The translations under genes and the position numbers were made by a program. A DNA stretch of 64,000 nucleotides. Origin: Thunnus maccoyii. Taxonomy: Eukaryota; Chordata; Actinopteri; Scombriformes; Scombridae. The stretch is taken from positions 21,414,542 through 21,478,541 of the forward strand of contig NC_056543.1 in NCBI RefSeq assembly GCF_910596095.1, given 5' to 3'. Under the pieces are notes generated by a model that made no database searches, was not told where the DNA came from, and saw only the letters and a program-made list of their open reading frames with translations. Numbering within the stretch: position 1 is the first letter of the stretch; every line of letters begins with the position of its first letter. Of the stretch, positions 48,263-64,000 are shown in pieces.

Positions 48263-49738
48263 TTAAGTAACAGTACAGAAGTATTAGTTGCTAAATTTAC
48301 TTGAAGTATCAAAAGTAAAAGTATTCATTATGCAAAATGGCCTCACTCAATGATATATTGTTTATACATATACAGAAATAGAGTGTCTCTTGGAAGTTTT
48401 GATGTTTTTTGACTCACAACATGTAATCAAATTGAATTTACTATGGCTTTTAAAAATAAAAAAATCTGAAAACTAAGTTCTACAAAGTGATCTAAATTAA
48501 TCAAATGTAAAAAGTATAATCTCTTTTATTTGTAAATCTAGATCGGAAAATGAACTATTAACTATAGCCATGAAATAAATGTAGTGGAGTAAAAAGTACA
48601 ATATTTCCCTCTGCAATGAAGTGGAGTGGTATGAAGTTGCATTCAAAGGAAATATTAAAGTAAAGTACAAGTACCTCAAAATTGTACTTAAGTACAGTAC
48701 TTGAGTAAATGTACTGTACCACTGATTAGGCACACCTGGTAAAGCTAATGAAATGAAATGCAATATCACTGCAATGAATGTTATCTTTGTGAAGCTATAA
48801 TATAACACTGCATTATACATTAATACAATGTTTTAGTTGGCACTGTCACCAGCATTTGTTGATTGAATGCTGTTAGATTTTGAGTCTGTAGTTCATGGTG
48901 CTGTACTGGTTTGTGGTGTGTGTGTTAAAATACTCATGTTAGCCTATTGCATCTTAATATTGTCATTTAAACTGTAATTAATAATTGACCTTCAAAGTCA
49001 ACCATCTCTTGTACAGGGGTTAGATTTTGAGACATGTTCACTGTACGAGTTGTAGAGTATTTATTATACATCAAAATTCACTCACTGGACTGTACTGTCC
49101 CCACACTGTCGTTTAAACTGTAATTAACTGTTATTCAAAAAAGAAAACTGTAGGACAAAAGTTAGCCCATACTGTACAATGGACTGCACTAGAATGAATG
49201 CACTACTAACACTAAATTCTTTCTCATATTTAATAGCTGTACATCATAACAACTGCAGGGTAGTGCTTTGTAGTTTTGTGTGGATTATGTTTTGGATGTA
49301 GACACATTATAATTGTGACACTGATTGTGATTGTTTTTTCTTTCTTGTTTTTATTGTTTATATTAAATTGTGTGCCCACACTGTGAACCAGTTTTACTCT
49401 GGGGTAATAATACAGTTAATGTATCTAATGTACTTCAGGCTAATCTGATAAATGGGGACATTTTGAATTTTGGGTGAATCAGTTATCCTCAAGATATTAA
49501 AAACAAATAAAGAAAAGGCTTAAAAAATAAAACTTCTGACTGGCAAGTTGTCAGTATTTTATGTGCAGTTATGTGTGCAATTAAAGTGTACAAGTAGTTT
49601 CTTTTACATATTTTATTTAGCTGAGTTTTTACATTATTTTGAAGGCAAGACATCCAAACCGGAAATTTTGGACAATATCGGCCATTTCCGCCTCGAGCGT
49701 GACTTTCGAAACAAGAGTTGATTTCATACACCACAGTC

Positions 49739-49740
<2 letters not shown>

Positions 49741-49784
<44 letters not shown>
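49741..49784. repeat. (ATA)n microsatellite
   Basis: An uninterrupted trinucleotide run of about 44 bases. It generates poly-Ile and poly-Tyr frames on the two strands, which are not genes. Confidence 0.97.
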
Positions 49785-49916
49785 CATACATGTACTCATA
49801 ACTATAATTGTAAATAAAATATAAATACATCATAAATTTCAATGTTATAATAACTTGAAAATGGAAATGTAAGCCACATTCCAAGGGGACTTGTCTGTTC
49901 AGTATTGATGCTATAG

Positions 49917-49921
49917 GTAGG

Positions 49922-49974
<53 letters not shown>

Positions 49975-49975
49975 C
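49917..49975. repeat. (GATA)n microsatellite
   Basis: A tetranucleotide GATA run of about 59 bases ending at ATCTAGCG. GATA tracts are common, highly polymorphic loci in fish. Confidence 0.97.
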
Positions 49976-51979
49976 TAGCGGGGGGATGGTGGGGATTTCC
50001 CCCTCTGGTCTACATATCCCTGCCTCTGCTGAGTTAAATTTATCCCGCTCATAGTGATTTATGCTGCTTCACCCATTGACCTAATAAAATATCTAAAATA
50101 AAAATATGCTATTTAAAAAAAACTAAGTAGAGCACTGCAACATGAGAGCAGTTATTAGTGCAAACAATAAAATTAGAAATGGATTTTCACTGTCAGCGCT
50201 CTCGTGATAGTAGAGATGACATCGCGTCTAGGCTACGCAATGACGTAGTACATGGACCGTGAGCTACGTAAATGGACCAGGGGGTTGCCTCCTTCCCTGC
50301 TCAGAGAGAAGTCCGACATCAAAGCAGACTGTTTTCTTTGCCTATATTTTTTTTTACAATGACAGCACGTTGTACTGTTGCATGTTGTGATTATTTTTTA
50401 TTCAGTATTGAAGTTTGATGCACATAGAGTTGAATTAAACAGTGACTTGCAAGAATGACATGAAGTGTTTTGTGACGTCTGGCCGAGTATCCACAGTACT
50501 GAAAGGAGCACTGGGGGATTCAATTCTGGCATGTTAAAATAACATTTAACCTTTTGTTTGATGTATATGATCACATCTCCTATATATCTATACCTTGACT
50601 GTAGAGGTTAAGGTAAGGGTTGGCATTAAAACAAGGTACTTTTGAACTGTTTACATTATCTTATGACCTTAATTTACCATTGTTATACTATAAAGACCAC
50701 CAAGTGTGATTGTATATGAATGCAAATTTCTAAGAGCTAACTTTACCCTGTGTGGTCTGGGGAGCAGTGCTTAATCTGCATTAACACTTTCCAATTAAAG
50801 CATGGATTATACACATGGTTTCATCAGATCCAAATAATCTTACACAATATTGTGTATTTTACATAGTGATATAATTTTATCATGTTTAATAAAATAAAAA
50901 AGACTAATCCTGGTAATCCTCATGGAGTAATAATTTGACAAACAGGAAAAGAGAGCAGATGGATCTTATCCAGATAAAGTTTATTCCTTCCTTTTTCCGT
51001 TGCATTTGAGAAATTCCTATCAGCGAGCAAGAATGTAAAAAGAGAAACATGACAGCAGATCATTTACAAAATAACACTCATCACATCTTTAACCATTTGG
51101 TTTGTCCTTTGGATAATATTTCACAGCAGATTAACAGAAATGCAACAGAACCTACGTATGATTCAAATAGTTTCATCTGTATCACTGAACAACACTTTGG
51201 CAGTTTTCCCCTGTCTGTGAAAACAAACATGGTGCACCATAAATATAACCATCACATAGTTTTTACCAAACACATTTAAACACAAAGTACTACAAATTGC
51301 AAAACACGGCTAGATTAAGAACCAGGCAAATGGGGAACTGGCAAAGACCCCTGAAGGGTCCCTAAACGCACCATATTGCCTGTGTGGCAAATTACTGAAG
51401 TGGCAAGAGCCCTAAGGTGAGTCCTGTATTTTTACCCAATACTGAGGTTTTGTACAGGGGCCTGTGTCAAAATGTAGCCTTAACACTGTTAAAATATTAT
51501 GGTTACATGGTGCACATTCCTTAGCAAAGGAACACTGAACACAGACTTGTTTCAAAAATTAATGCTCAATAGTTTCTTTCAAACTATTGTCATCTTTAAA
51601 CACATCCTACTTACATTGAACTTCTCATTTCTGACTTCAATATCTTGGGACAAACACTAGGAGAATCAAAATCAAATCAAATCACTGATGAGGATGGAGG
51701 ATATGCTACTCCGCATGTTAGTTACTTGGTGGGGAAACAAAAAAATGCAATTTTTTTGTTTAATTGACTAAGAAATGAAGAATGGGTGATCAGTTCCGTT
51801 TAACGCTGATGGGAAACCACGCATGCCTTCTTTATTATCACACCAAAGTTTAAACCGATGGACACGAGCACGTGTCCAAAAACAATTAATATAACAACAC
51901 TCTAGTACACGATAAAAAATAAAGACAAGTGTAGCAAGTCATCTGTATTTCAATACAAGTTTTAGAGTAACTTCAGTCC

Positions 51980-52900
51980 TGCCGGTTAGTCTCCGCCCCT
52001 CCTCTCACTGAGTGTACTTCACCAAAAACTTGCATGAATCGACTCGACTGTGTGTGAATTTTGGCTGCTTATCTACCACAGTTGAACATTTTCCAAGATC
52101 TTCCGAGGCCTGACTTTTAAGAGGTATGGATATTTAGGAAAAAGACGTGTTTGTACTAAAGAAAAATGTACTAAAAGGCGGTCATCTTCATGGGATATAT
52201 ATTTGTCGTGCTTTGGGACTCTTCCCGCTATTTTGTCGCTCACTAGCTTAGCTTAGCTTAGCTGTTGTTGATGATTCCTGGTTAGCATTAGTGGGAGGAG
52301 GCCGCCGACATTTACAAACACACAGAGCTCACTTCAACTAAAGCCAGGTAAACGCCAGCTTCTACGGTTTAGTTATTTACCCCCGATGTGATCTAGAAAA
52401 TAGAAACAGGAGAAACTCTTGTACCAGTTGAGTGTTAGCTGCGATGCTAACGGTATAGCTGCCTGCTGCCCTGCGCCGCTTCACCGTCCGGCTACAAACA
52501 CACAGTGCGTATACATCCAGACACGATTAATACTGCTTTTTAGTCCTTACTTCTCCTTTTAGTTGCAGTCTGGTAAACCGAGAGTGTTGTTTCTGAGTAT
52601 TAGCGCGGTCAGAGCTGCTCTGTAGTCTTATTTTTCTTCTAAAACTCGTGTCGTGTTACTATCACGGCTGCTCTCGGAAGTCTTAACAACGCAGTAAACC
52701 TTAGCCAGGATTTCCGGCTCCTTTCCATTTGCCCTATGCTGTTTTGTTTCCGTTTATTCTATTTCCGTTTTTAAAAGTTTCCTACGCGCAGAGTTAAAGT
52801 GCGATTTAACGTGAAATTGTTGAAGTTATGAAGCGCGACGCGTGTTTACGATAAATTTAAGGGTTGTTTAGCTCGTCGGTACCTCACGGTTGTGTAACGG
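51980..52900 (+). promoter_or_regulatory. gabpa: gabpa promoter and 5' untranslated exon region
   Basis: This roughly 0.9-kb stretch is richer in CpG than its surroundings (for example GAAGCGCGACGCG near 52828). It has several ETS cores: CTTCCG at 52100, CGGAAG at 52675 and TTTCCGG near 52705. Candidate exon 1 donors are GAG then GTATGG (exon end 52123) and CCAG then GTAAAC (exon end 52347). The first coding exon starts at an acceptor at 54419, so intron 1 is about 2 kb. No TATA box was recognised. The start site is not determinable from sequence alone. Confidence 0.55.
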
Positions 52901-54441
52901 GCTGCCTCGCCCCGACCCGTAACTGTTCACCAGTTTCAGTGCAGCGACACGTGTAGTCCGAGGCTTAAATCTGAGTTTTATGTGCTTTCCATAATGTGTA
53001 GTTATGTTTGGTCACTGTTTTTGGTGATTAATGGCCTAGCAGTTGGCCTTTAGACGCCAAAGCCTCGACTTCGAGTGGGCTAATGTTAGCAGCTGGAGCA
53101 GTCAGTGAACTGTCCCAGACGGCCAATGAGGAGTCGAGGCTGAGAGGCCTTTATCACTGCTGTCTCACATTCACACCAGTACACAGCTATTAAACACTGT
53201 ACACACTGTTCAAAAGCTGAAGCTGCTATATGCTCTCTGTGTTATAATTGAGTCATTAGTTATTAAAACTACTTGGGTTCCAGTTACGGAATAAATAATA
53301 AGTACAACAACTTTTCTTGCAAGATAGCCAATGTGTCAGTGTTATTTAATAGTGACAATATAGTGTCGAAGTCTTATGTTTTTAATCTCTCTGGCATTAT
53401 GAAAAGTCGAGCTGTACCAGTTAAGTCGACTAATGAATTAGCTGATCAACAGAAAATTAATCAGAAACTATTTTGATGATCAATTACTAATTTAAGCAAT
53501 TTTTCAAGCCATAAATGCAGAACATTTGATGGCCCCAGTTTTTGAAATAATGAGAATTTGTTGCTTTTCTTGGTACATTTACATTACAATAAATTGAATA
53601 TGTTGGGGTGTTGGAATACTGTTTTTATTTTTTGTTTGTTTTATTTAGTTTTTTAAAGACATCTAAGGACGTCACCTTGGACTCTAGGTTATTGTGATGC
53701 ACATTTCTCACAGTTTTCTGATGTTTTATAGACCATATGATTAATCAAGAAAATAAAAGTCTGATTAATCAATAATTAAGATAATTGTTAGTTGTAGCCC
53801 TAATGAAAACAATATGATAAATCAAATTTAGAGTAAAACTATGGGCACCAATGACTCCTACATGTATGTAGTATGTTAAATTTTAGGACTATCTAATGAA
53901 AAGGGCTGCTTAAAGTTGACAGAGTTTATGCATGGCTAGACACAATGTTATTAACACCTCTACAATTCTACTAAATTTTAATAATCATTTATTTTTATTG
54001 ATTGCTTAGGCTATAAAATGGTGAAAATCACAATTAAAACCCAGAGCCCAAGGTAGCCTCAGATCAGGTGTTTTTAAATTATCAATACTCAAAACCCCAG
54101 AAAAATTGAATTTACAATTACATAAAACAGAGAAAAGTGGCAAATCCTCACAGGTGAGAACCTGAAATGAGAGAATGTTTGACGTTTTTGATTCATAAAT
54201 GATTCTTCAATTGTCAAAATTGTTGTCCCTTTGCTGGTGATCATTAAATTTGAACCATTGTATTAGATTATATAATGTTTTTAAAAAAGTGTAAATAACA
54301 GTGTAATTTTTCCTTTCTGATGTTTTGAGTCCCTTTTTAGTGATTTTTGATTAATAAGTTATGTTCAAATAAGTCACTGTAAAAACAGTTAAACACCTCT
54401 TTCATTACTTTCCTACAGCTTGGCTCTCTGTTGAAAAGACG

Positions 54442-57404
54442 ATGTCTAAAAGTGAACCAGAGGAGATGATAGAGATCGAGATCGATGAACGGGAGAAACA
54501 GGGATGCCTGGAGGAAGGGTGAGGAAACATGTGAACTTGAATCACATACTGTTTTACTTGCAGCAGCTACACATTTACAAGTTCTTTCCCCTTTCTTCCT
54601 TTTTACTGGTAGTGTTGAGGAGCAGACCATCACTGCATCTGATCTGATCCAGCAAGACATTGACATCAACGAGCCAATCGGCAATTTGAAGAAGCTTTTG
54701 GAGCCTCGTATCCAACTGTCACTGGATGCATATGAGATCTGCTTGCAGGATATTCAGGTAACAACATACATAAATTAAAAAAAAAAAAAAAAAAAAGCAT
54801 TTCAACATCTCTTCATGCTCTTCATGATTCGATGTAGAGACAAAAAACAGCACACAGGTGTGTTATGTGGGTCTGATAGGCAGGAGATCAGTCCTCCCTT
54901 GAACTGAAACATATATTGACTTCTCTCTCTGATTCAGCTCCTCTGTTGTGCTCTTCGTTTTAGTTGCACCCTGATCACAGCCTCTTCGATCAGGGAGTAA
55001 AGACAGATGGAACAGTGCAGCTCAGCATGCAGATTATAACCAAACCAGGTACTGATCTGACCAGAAACCGTAACAAAATCCATGTGAATTACTCAAAGCG
55101 TCCTTTGAAGGTCACTTATTTGCTGTTGGAGCGCAAATTCAAATTGCACATACACACATCGAGTGTACTCATTTGTCATGTGTTTGCTGTTGTCCAGGTG
55201 AGGAGAAGTTGAACATTTTGGAAATCGTGAAGCCGGTAGAGACAGTAGAGGTGGTGATTGATCCAGACGCAGCCGGAGAGGAGGCCACTCTGGTGGAAGA
55301 GGGACAACTCATTGCTGTGGAGAGATCCGCCCTGTCTGACGAGACCTCAGAGCAGGTTACACGCTGGGCTGCAGCACTTGAAGGCTACCGCAAAGAGCAG
55401 GTCCGCCTCGGCATACCATACGGTGAGAAGCACTTCATTAAAACACCTCACTGCGGGGAAAACAATCCTTAATATGGTGATATAATATGGTGTTTGTTAG
55501 TATATGAGGTTTCTTTCTCTCTCCTCAGACCCCGTTCTCTGGTCCGCTGACCAGGTGATCCACTGGGCTGTGTGGGTCATGAAGGAATTTAACATTGATG
55601 AGATGGAAATAGGCAGCATTCACATCCCAGGTCGAGACCTCTGCTCTTTCAGCCAGGAAGAGTTCCTTCAGAAAGTGCCCAACGGAGAGATACTCTGGAG
55701 TCACCTGGAGCTCCTACGCAAATGTAAGTCAGAGGTGTTTGTGTCCAGTATACACAATGTTAATGGTCGACAGTGTGTTTTTTAGAGGTAAACAGACGTA
55801 CAGCGAGGAACAAAGTTGGATCAAGTTTGTACTAGGGAGAGTCAAATCTGAGTTCTGTACAGAGTTTATCCTGATCCCTTTTTTGTATTTATTTCAGATG
55901 TGTTGGCAAGCCAGGACCAGTCTGGAGGGGACGCTACTGTCACCATTGATCAACGTAAGTGTTCTAGTGAAAAATCTGTTAAAAGGGCAGGAAAAGGTTT
56001 TGAAAAGTGTTCCTCTTAACTCTGTGAGACCTGCAGACACTAAGCTATGAGCTGGATTTGGTTAGTCACAAGTTACTCTGGTTATCAAACAGTACACAGT
56101 GACTCCCTTTACTCGCCCACAGGGCAGCGAGGTTAAATAAAGTTACATTTGTGAGAGAGAATTTATCCTTTTCTTGCAGATCCACTTATAACATAGTTGA
56201 CTAAATGTCTGTTTCACTAGTTATACACAAAGCAGTAGCAGTTCTGACCATTGATGTATGTATCTCTAAGTTTACTGTCCCTGTCTCCAGCTGTGCAGAT
56301 AATCCCGGCTCAAGTCAGCACACCCACTGCGATCAAGGTATTGAAGCAGAACCGTGGTCCCAGAACGCCCCGTATTTCAGGAGAAGAACGCAGCTCACCT
56401 GGCAACCGCACAGGTAGCAAACACTACACACAAGGACTATTTTGTTTGTATTTTTATAAAGCTTCTTTAAGTGCTCTGTCTAGACAGTCTGAAAGCCGGA
56501 TTGTGCACTAAATTTTAAACTTTACAATGCCGACTATTTGCCAGTAAAGTTGCTTTGCATACAGATGTGAAAATAGGTAAAGCAAATAATAGATTAGTCA
56601 GTCAACAGATAATTAATCAGCAACTATTTTTTATGTTTTTTTATTTGTGCCAAAAGTTTCTCAATTGTGATATAATCATTATAATAATATAATAAATGAA
56701 AATACTCCAAGCGCTACAAGTTTTGATTCTACATTCCTAGCGTTAGCTGTGACAGCAATAACATATTGTGGCGCAGTGTTTATCAAATGCAGCGCAATGT
56801 CTGTGACTACTTGTAAAACTTCAAACTGAATGCTGTGTGTCTCCGGTGCCAGGCAACAACGGACAGATCCAGTTGTGGCAGTTCCTGCTGGAGCTGCTGA
56901 CAGACAAAGATTCAAGGGACTGCATCTCCTGGGTGGGCGAGGAGGGAGAGTTCAAACTCAACCAGCCTGAGCTTGTGGCACAAAAATGGGGCCAACGCAA
57001 GAACAAGCCAACGATGAACTACGAGAAACTCAGCAGAGCTCTCAGGTTTGTTTTGTCTGTTTGTTTGTTTTTTACATATTGTGATGGAGGTTTGGCGGAT
57101 TGTCACAACATGTATATAATCAAGGTGATATTGGAAACACAACATCACTTGTTTCACATGACAATATCCTCTTTCATTTAGGTATTACTACGATGGAGAT
57201 ATGATCAGCAAAGTGCAGGGCAAGCGGTTTGTCTACAAATTTGTATGCGACCTGAGGACTCTGATTGGCTACAGTGCTGCTGAGCTCAACAACCTGGTGA
57301 CTGAATGCGAACAGAAGAAACTGGCTCGCATGCAGATGCATGGCATTGCTCAGCCCATCACTACAGTGACCCTGGCCACCACTACACTTGACAAGGACAG
57401 TTGA
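54442..57404 (+). CDS. gabpa: GA-binding protein alpha chain (ETS transcription factor), 9 coding exons, 440 aa
   Basis: This is the DNA-binding subunit of GABP/NRF-2. It pairs with GABPB and drives housekeeping and nuclear-encoded mitochondrial genes. Coding exons: 54442-54518, 54613-54757, 54964-55048, 55198-55422, 55529-55723, 55898-55954, 56291-56413, 56853-57045, 57182-57404. All phases close to 1323 nt. Domains in order: N-terminal OST-type domain (about 25-105, with [16 protein letters not shown]), a pointed/SAM domain (about 150-242, [11 protein letters not shown] to [13 protein letters not shown]), a linker with [15 protein letters not shown], then the ETS domain (from about residue 303: [43 protein letters not shown]). 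The C-terminal helices that contact GABPB follow. It is 14 residues shorter than human GABPA (454 aa), mostly in the first exon and the linker before ETS. The start is the first ATG after the splice acceptor at 54419, and the context EIEIDE matches the human N terminus. A leader exon lies upstream. Confidence 0.98.
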
Positions 57405-57995
57405 AGGAGGCCGCATTTCAGCGCTCTCCATCCGCCGCAGGCAAAGTTTACTCTCCACCAATGATTGGAAATCAAAACAACTTTCTTCTGTTTGACTCAA
57501 CTTTCTTCATTAGGCACAGAATGCAAAGCTGATCCGCGATCACTGTGGATTAACTTTGTCGTCTTTACAGTTTCAAGTTTCAAGTTAGACCCGGGCAGGT
57601 AAAGTTTTTGTTTTGTTTTGTTTTTTTTTGTTTTTTTTTTAAAGCTTTTCTTTAACTCTAACCAAGAGCAGACACGTGCTCAGGATGAGGGGGGCGAATG
57701 TGTGCGTGCGATTGCTGAGAAATGCTGTTGTTGTGTGAATGTGTCTGAATGCTTGAATGCGTGACTGAAAACCCAGATCGAAGCTTCGTGTAATATTTCC
57801 CTCGTCTGTAGTTTAGGTCGTTTCCACTGTATATACCGGTACTTCATGTTTTTGATAGCCACAAGGGCAAGTGTATTTTCATATTTTCCATTTATAGAGG
57901 ACCTGTTTTGTATTTTATTTAGTGTTTGTTCCCTAAATTGTTGGACCCTTTTTGTCCACTAGGGGGAATAAAGTGGCAAGCATTTTTCTTAATGT
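57405..57995 (+). terminator. gabpa: gabpa 3' UTR and polyadenylation signal
   Basis: AATAAA at 57967-57972 lies 563 bases past the stop codon and is the only canonical signal I see before the opposing app 3' end. The predicted 3' UTR is about 580 bases and includes a T-rich run at 57605-57640. Confidence 0.65.
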
Positions 57996-58069
57996 CTCCT
58001 ATTCAATCAATTTGCCTTTTTGAGATGTTAATATTTATGTTTTTAAAGATGACAGACAGCCAAAAAAAT

Positions 58070-60120
58070 CTATATGTACATTCAAAATTTTATTCATGGT
58101 ATAGTGAGTGTAGAAAGCTTCTTCTTACTCTAAGCAAATGGTTCATTTAACTACACAGAGGAAAGTCACTGAATCAATGAGGAGAGAAAAAAAAAAGCAT
58201 CATATTTTAGCACTAGCCTCCAAAGACACTCAGAGTGAGCGTCAGTACAAATTTTTAAACATTCACCTGATTAAGAGCTTCTAGTGTGTCTGTACATGTG
58301 TGGATAAGGTGTAGAGAGGTGATATGTGTTGTATTTCTATGGTATAAATGCAAGTCACATTCATGTTCACTGCCTTAATAACTTAATTTAAGGGATATGT
58401 GTCTCTGTGCTGATGTGAGATGTGTTCATCCTCCCAGTTGATAGTAACTCTTCACCTCTACTAATAAGAGACTTAACAGATATGCAGGGAAGGGATATCA
58501 GTCACAGAAGCACTGTACATGTATACACAGGAAATGTAGAAAAATAGAACGTGTATGTGAGATTTGGTGAAGGAATGTGTACGAGCGGTGTGTGTAAAGA
58601 GGGGACCATTGGGAAAACTCTGTGTAGGCCCGACAAGTCCCGTCTATTTATCAGATACTCACACACGAGAGTCCCATAGTGCTGCACTGTAAAATATTGC
58701 TGACACAGCAAGAAAGAGGGTAAACATGAAAGATGGGGGTTAGGAAAGAGTGACGAACACTTGAAGTAAAGGTAAAGGTTTGATAATGAAACTGGGTCAC
58801 TGAGAACTGGAGCTCAATCATCTGAATATTTACAATCAAGAGAGACAGAGGAATGATAAATCTGGAATGATACACTTTCTCAAGTTAGATCCTGATTCTA
58901 TTAAAAACCCAAAAGTGTAATGACAAGTGGAATTGGCATCAAAGACTTAACAGCAATAATATTTGGTGATAATAATCAGACCTCTAAAAATGACAGAGTG
59001 CATAAAACGCAAACAGTAACACAATCATCTTCCTTTCGGATACTATTACACTTCATATTTTACATATAGAGTATTTTGCCCATGCAGCTAACACAACAGT
59101 GAAGCATGGAGATGAGCATAAAGCAAAGATTCAGTTAAAGCAAGTCTGTGTGACAACAAAGCAGACCAGATTCTGAATACTCTTTTCTTCTTCATATCAC
59201 AAGGTCACAAAGAAGACACTAGAAATGTACAATCCTGCTAAAATATCTAGTAAGAGGACCGCTTCCTGTGGACCTCAACATACAGTATACTGCATCTGTC
59301 ATCAATATTGCCATGCACTACATATACTTACAGCGAATCTCTGTCTTAATATATTACACATAAAAAAAAATCAGAAAACAAAACATTCAATATTTTTAAC
59401 ATTTACATATTTTGATTCTGTATATTTTTTCTGCATTTTTTTTCTCCTTTTTAAAAAACAAACCTGAAACATTTGGGCTTTATTCTTGTGGAGAAGGCGC
59501 TCTGAGAGCCCCTCCTCCTCCAGTTAACAGCTCTAAGAGCTGTTGTGTCATCAAGTACAGCACAGCTGTCATCTGAGAGCGGGGAGCGAGACTGTGTGAG
59601 GCAGCTTGAGAAAAAAATGGAGCGATGAGGGAGTGACTGGGAATTTAACTGCTGGGTTTTTACATGTTTCTGGTCTCAGCTGCGTGTGCAGTACTGAAAT
59701 GACTCCATATAAATAGTCAACGGGGTGTTGGTTTTTCAGTACAAACACTGTCAAGTTTTCATTGTGGTTGACTGAAATGTGCAGGTGAAACAGGGTTACC
59801 CTTGTCTGACAAATTGCAGGTAAATTTATGCTCAAGTGTTGCTCTGTACAATCAAGGGATCTGGGATTAAGAAGGCTTTGTTCCATATCATTTTCCTCTA
59901 GCCCAAACCCCTGACTCAGATATAAATTGGTTTCTTTTTCTAACCTTCAAGCAAGATAAAAATCAGCCTTCGCAGCACTCTTCGCACCGTTCCCTCCCCC
60001 TTAACAGGGTGAGAAACTGCAGGTGTAAGGGCTAAGGGCAAGAGACCAGAATGGAACAGACCCTAACAGTGAGAGTGTGGGTTTGGGATAAGCCTGAAGA
60101 AAGTGTCGACGAGCAGTTCT
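58070..60120 (-). terminator. app: app 3' UTR with candidate polyadenylation signal
   Basis: On the minus strand the sequence after the stop codon (TAA at 60121-60123) runs about 2 kb without another recognisable gene. It reaches AATAAA at 58094-58089, just before the gabpa 3' end. A long app 3' UTR is normal in vertebrates. Earlier signals are possible, so the end is approximate. Confidence 0.5.
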
Positions 60121-63361
<3,241 letters not shown>

Positions 63362-63477
63362 CTGCATGTCAAACACATTTTAAACACACACAAGTAGGCT
63401 TTAATGGTAATAACATGTAAAAGAAGTTGACAAAACTCATGCTAAACGTGCCAGAAATGGGACGAAAACCCATTTAA

Positions 63478-63776
63478 ATGGTAAATAGACTGTACTTGAA
63501 CCACTCAAAGCACTTTTACACTACAAATCACATTCACCCATTCACACGCTGAATGGATGCAGGGGCTACCATGCAAGGTCCCAACCTGCCCATCAGAGGA
63601 AATCTAATCATTCACATACATCCTCACACTGATGGCACAGCCATCAGGAGCAATGAGGGGTTAAGTATCTTGCCCAAGGACACATCGACATGTGGACTGG
63701 AGGAGCCGGAAATCGAACCGCTAATCTTCTGATTAGTGGACGACCCGCTCTACCTCCTGAGCCACAGCCGCCCCCA
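63478..63776 (-). mobile_element. tRNA-derived SINE-like repeat in an app intron
   Basis: On the minus strand the sequence starts GGGGCGGCTGTGGCTCAGGA, followed by GGTAGAGCGGGTCGTC, and has GGTTCGATTTCCGGC about 40 bases later. These resemble the A box and B box of a tRNA-type RNA polymerase III promoter. The tail reads into TTGGGCAAGATACTTAACCC and ends near 63478 with GTACAGTCTATTTACC. I recognise this as a very frequent fish interspersed repeat. It has the same orientation as app. Confidence 0.75.
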
Positions 63777-64000
63777 ACTACAGTATATACCTCATTAAAA
63801 ATACTAATTTTAATTACACAGCTCGTTAACAGTCCTTCATCATTTTCACCTCTGAAGTAATTTTCTTTTGACACTAATATATTTTATTGATAAGTTTTAC
63901 ATTTACTGTTATGAATTTGCACATGTTCTGACATAAAGTTTACTTTATGTCACATTTTTCATTAAAAATGTGTTCTGAAATTTTTTTTTTTCCTGTTATG

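Larger units (their letters stand above)
47510..51980. other. u2af1-gabpa intergenic region (divergent genes)
   Basis: This holds the TTAA-flanked MITE (47731-48262), an (ATA)n microsatellite, a (GATA)n microsatellite and a GC-richer stretch at about 50190-50330 with a TGACGT CRE-like core. No protein-coding gene was recognised. In particular, I saw no match to ATP5PF, which in mammals shares a bidirectional promoter with GABPA. The frame at 51049-51276 (76 aa) is not recognisable. Confidence 0.5.

Noticed and set aside
49489..49884. 131-aa minus frame with poly-Tyr and matching plus frame with poly-Ile
   Set aside because: Both are readings of the (ATA)n microsatellite.
63478..63776. A functional tRNA gene
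   Set aside because: A-box and B-box-like sequences are present, but no cloverleaf with acceptor and anticodon stems could be drawn, and the unit extends as a common repeat; it is a SINE-type element.

Overview
This is vertebrate nuclear DNA, almost certainly from a ray-finned (percomorph-type) fish. It has four multi-exon genes with GT-AG introns and vertebrate proteins, long AT-rich introns, and many short transposon families and microsatellites typical of teleosts. No bacterial, phage or CRISPR feature is visible.

Layout. 1-20 kb is gene-poor and repeat-rich. It holds several MITE-like elements, a 188-bp (AG)n tract, a decayed THAP-domain transposase-like gene (9.9-12.5 kb, minus) with a roughly 500-bp repeat at its 5' side that recurs 3 kb away, and a PIF/Harbinger remnant (18.1-19.1 kb). 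20.7-36.5 kb is cbs (cystathionine beta-synthase, minus strand): 14 coding exons plus a probable 5' untranslated exon. 39.5-47.5 kb is u2af1 (small subunit of the U2 auxiliary splicing factor, minus strand, 8 coding exons). 47.5-52 kb is intergenic. 52-58 kb is gabpa (ETS-family GA-binding protein alpha, plus strand, 9 coding exons). 58.1-64 kb is the 3' part of an app-type amyloid precursor gene (minus strand), running off the right edge. gabpa and app are convergent, with polyadenylation signals only about 120 bp apart.

The four genes do not form one pathway. cbs makes cystathionine in the cytosol, u2af1 recognises 3' splice sites in the nucleus, gabpa is a transcription factor for housekeeping and mitochondrial genes, and app is a type I membrane protein. 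What links them is synteny: in human, CBS-U2AF1 and GABPA-APP are two separate neighbour pairs on chromosome 21, in the same relative orientations as here.

Exon boundaries were worked out by hand. I required splice sites, a continuous reading frame and agreement with the human proteins, and exon phases close exactly for every complete gene. Predicted lengths are 614 aa (Cbs), 232 aa (U2af1) and 440 aa (Gabpa), plus about 330 C-terminal residues of App. Repeat-family calls rest on recognition and internal comparison, not on a database search. The most notable observations are the Aβ-region substitutions in App, a GC-AG intron and a lost CXXC cysteine in Cbs, a TTAA-flanked MITE, and several repeat pairs internal to the window.
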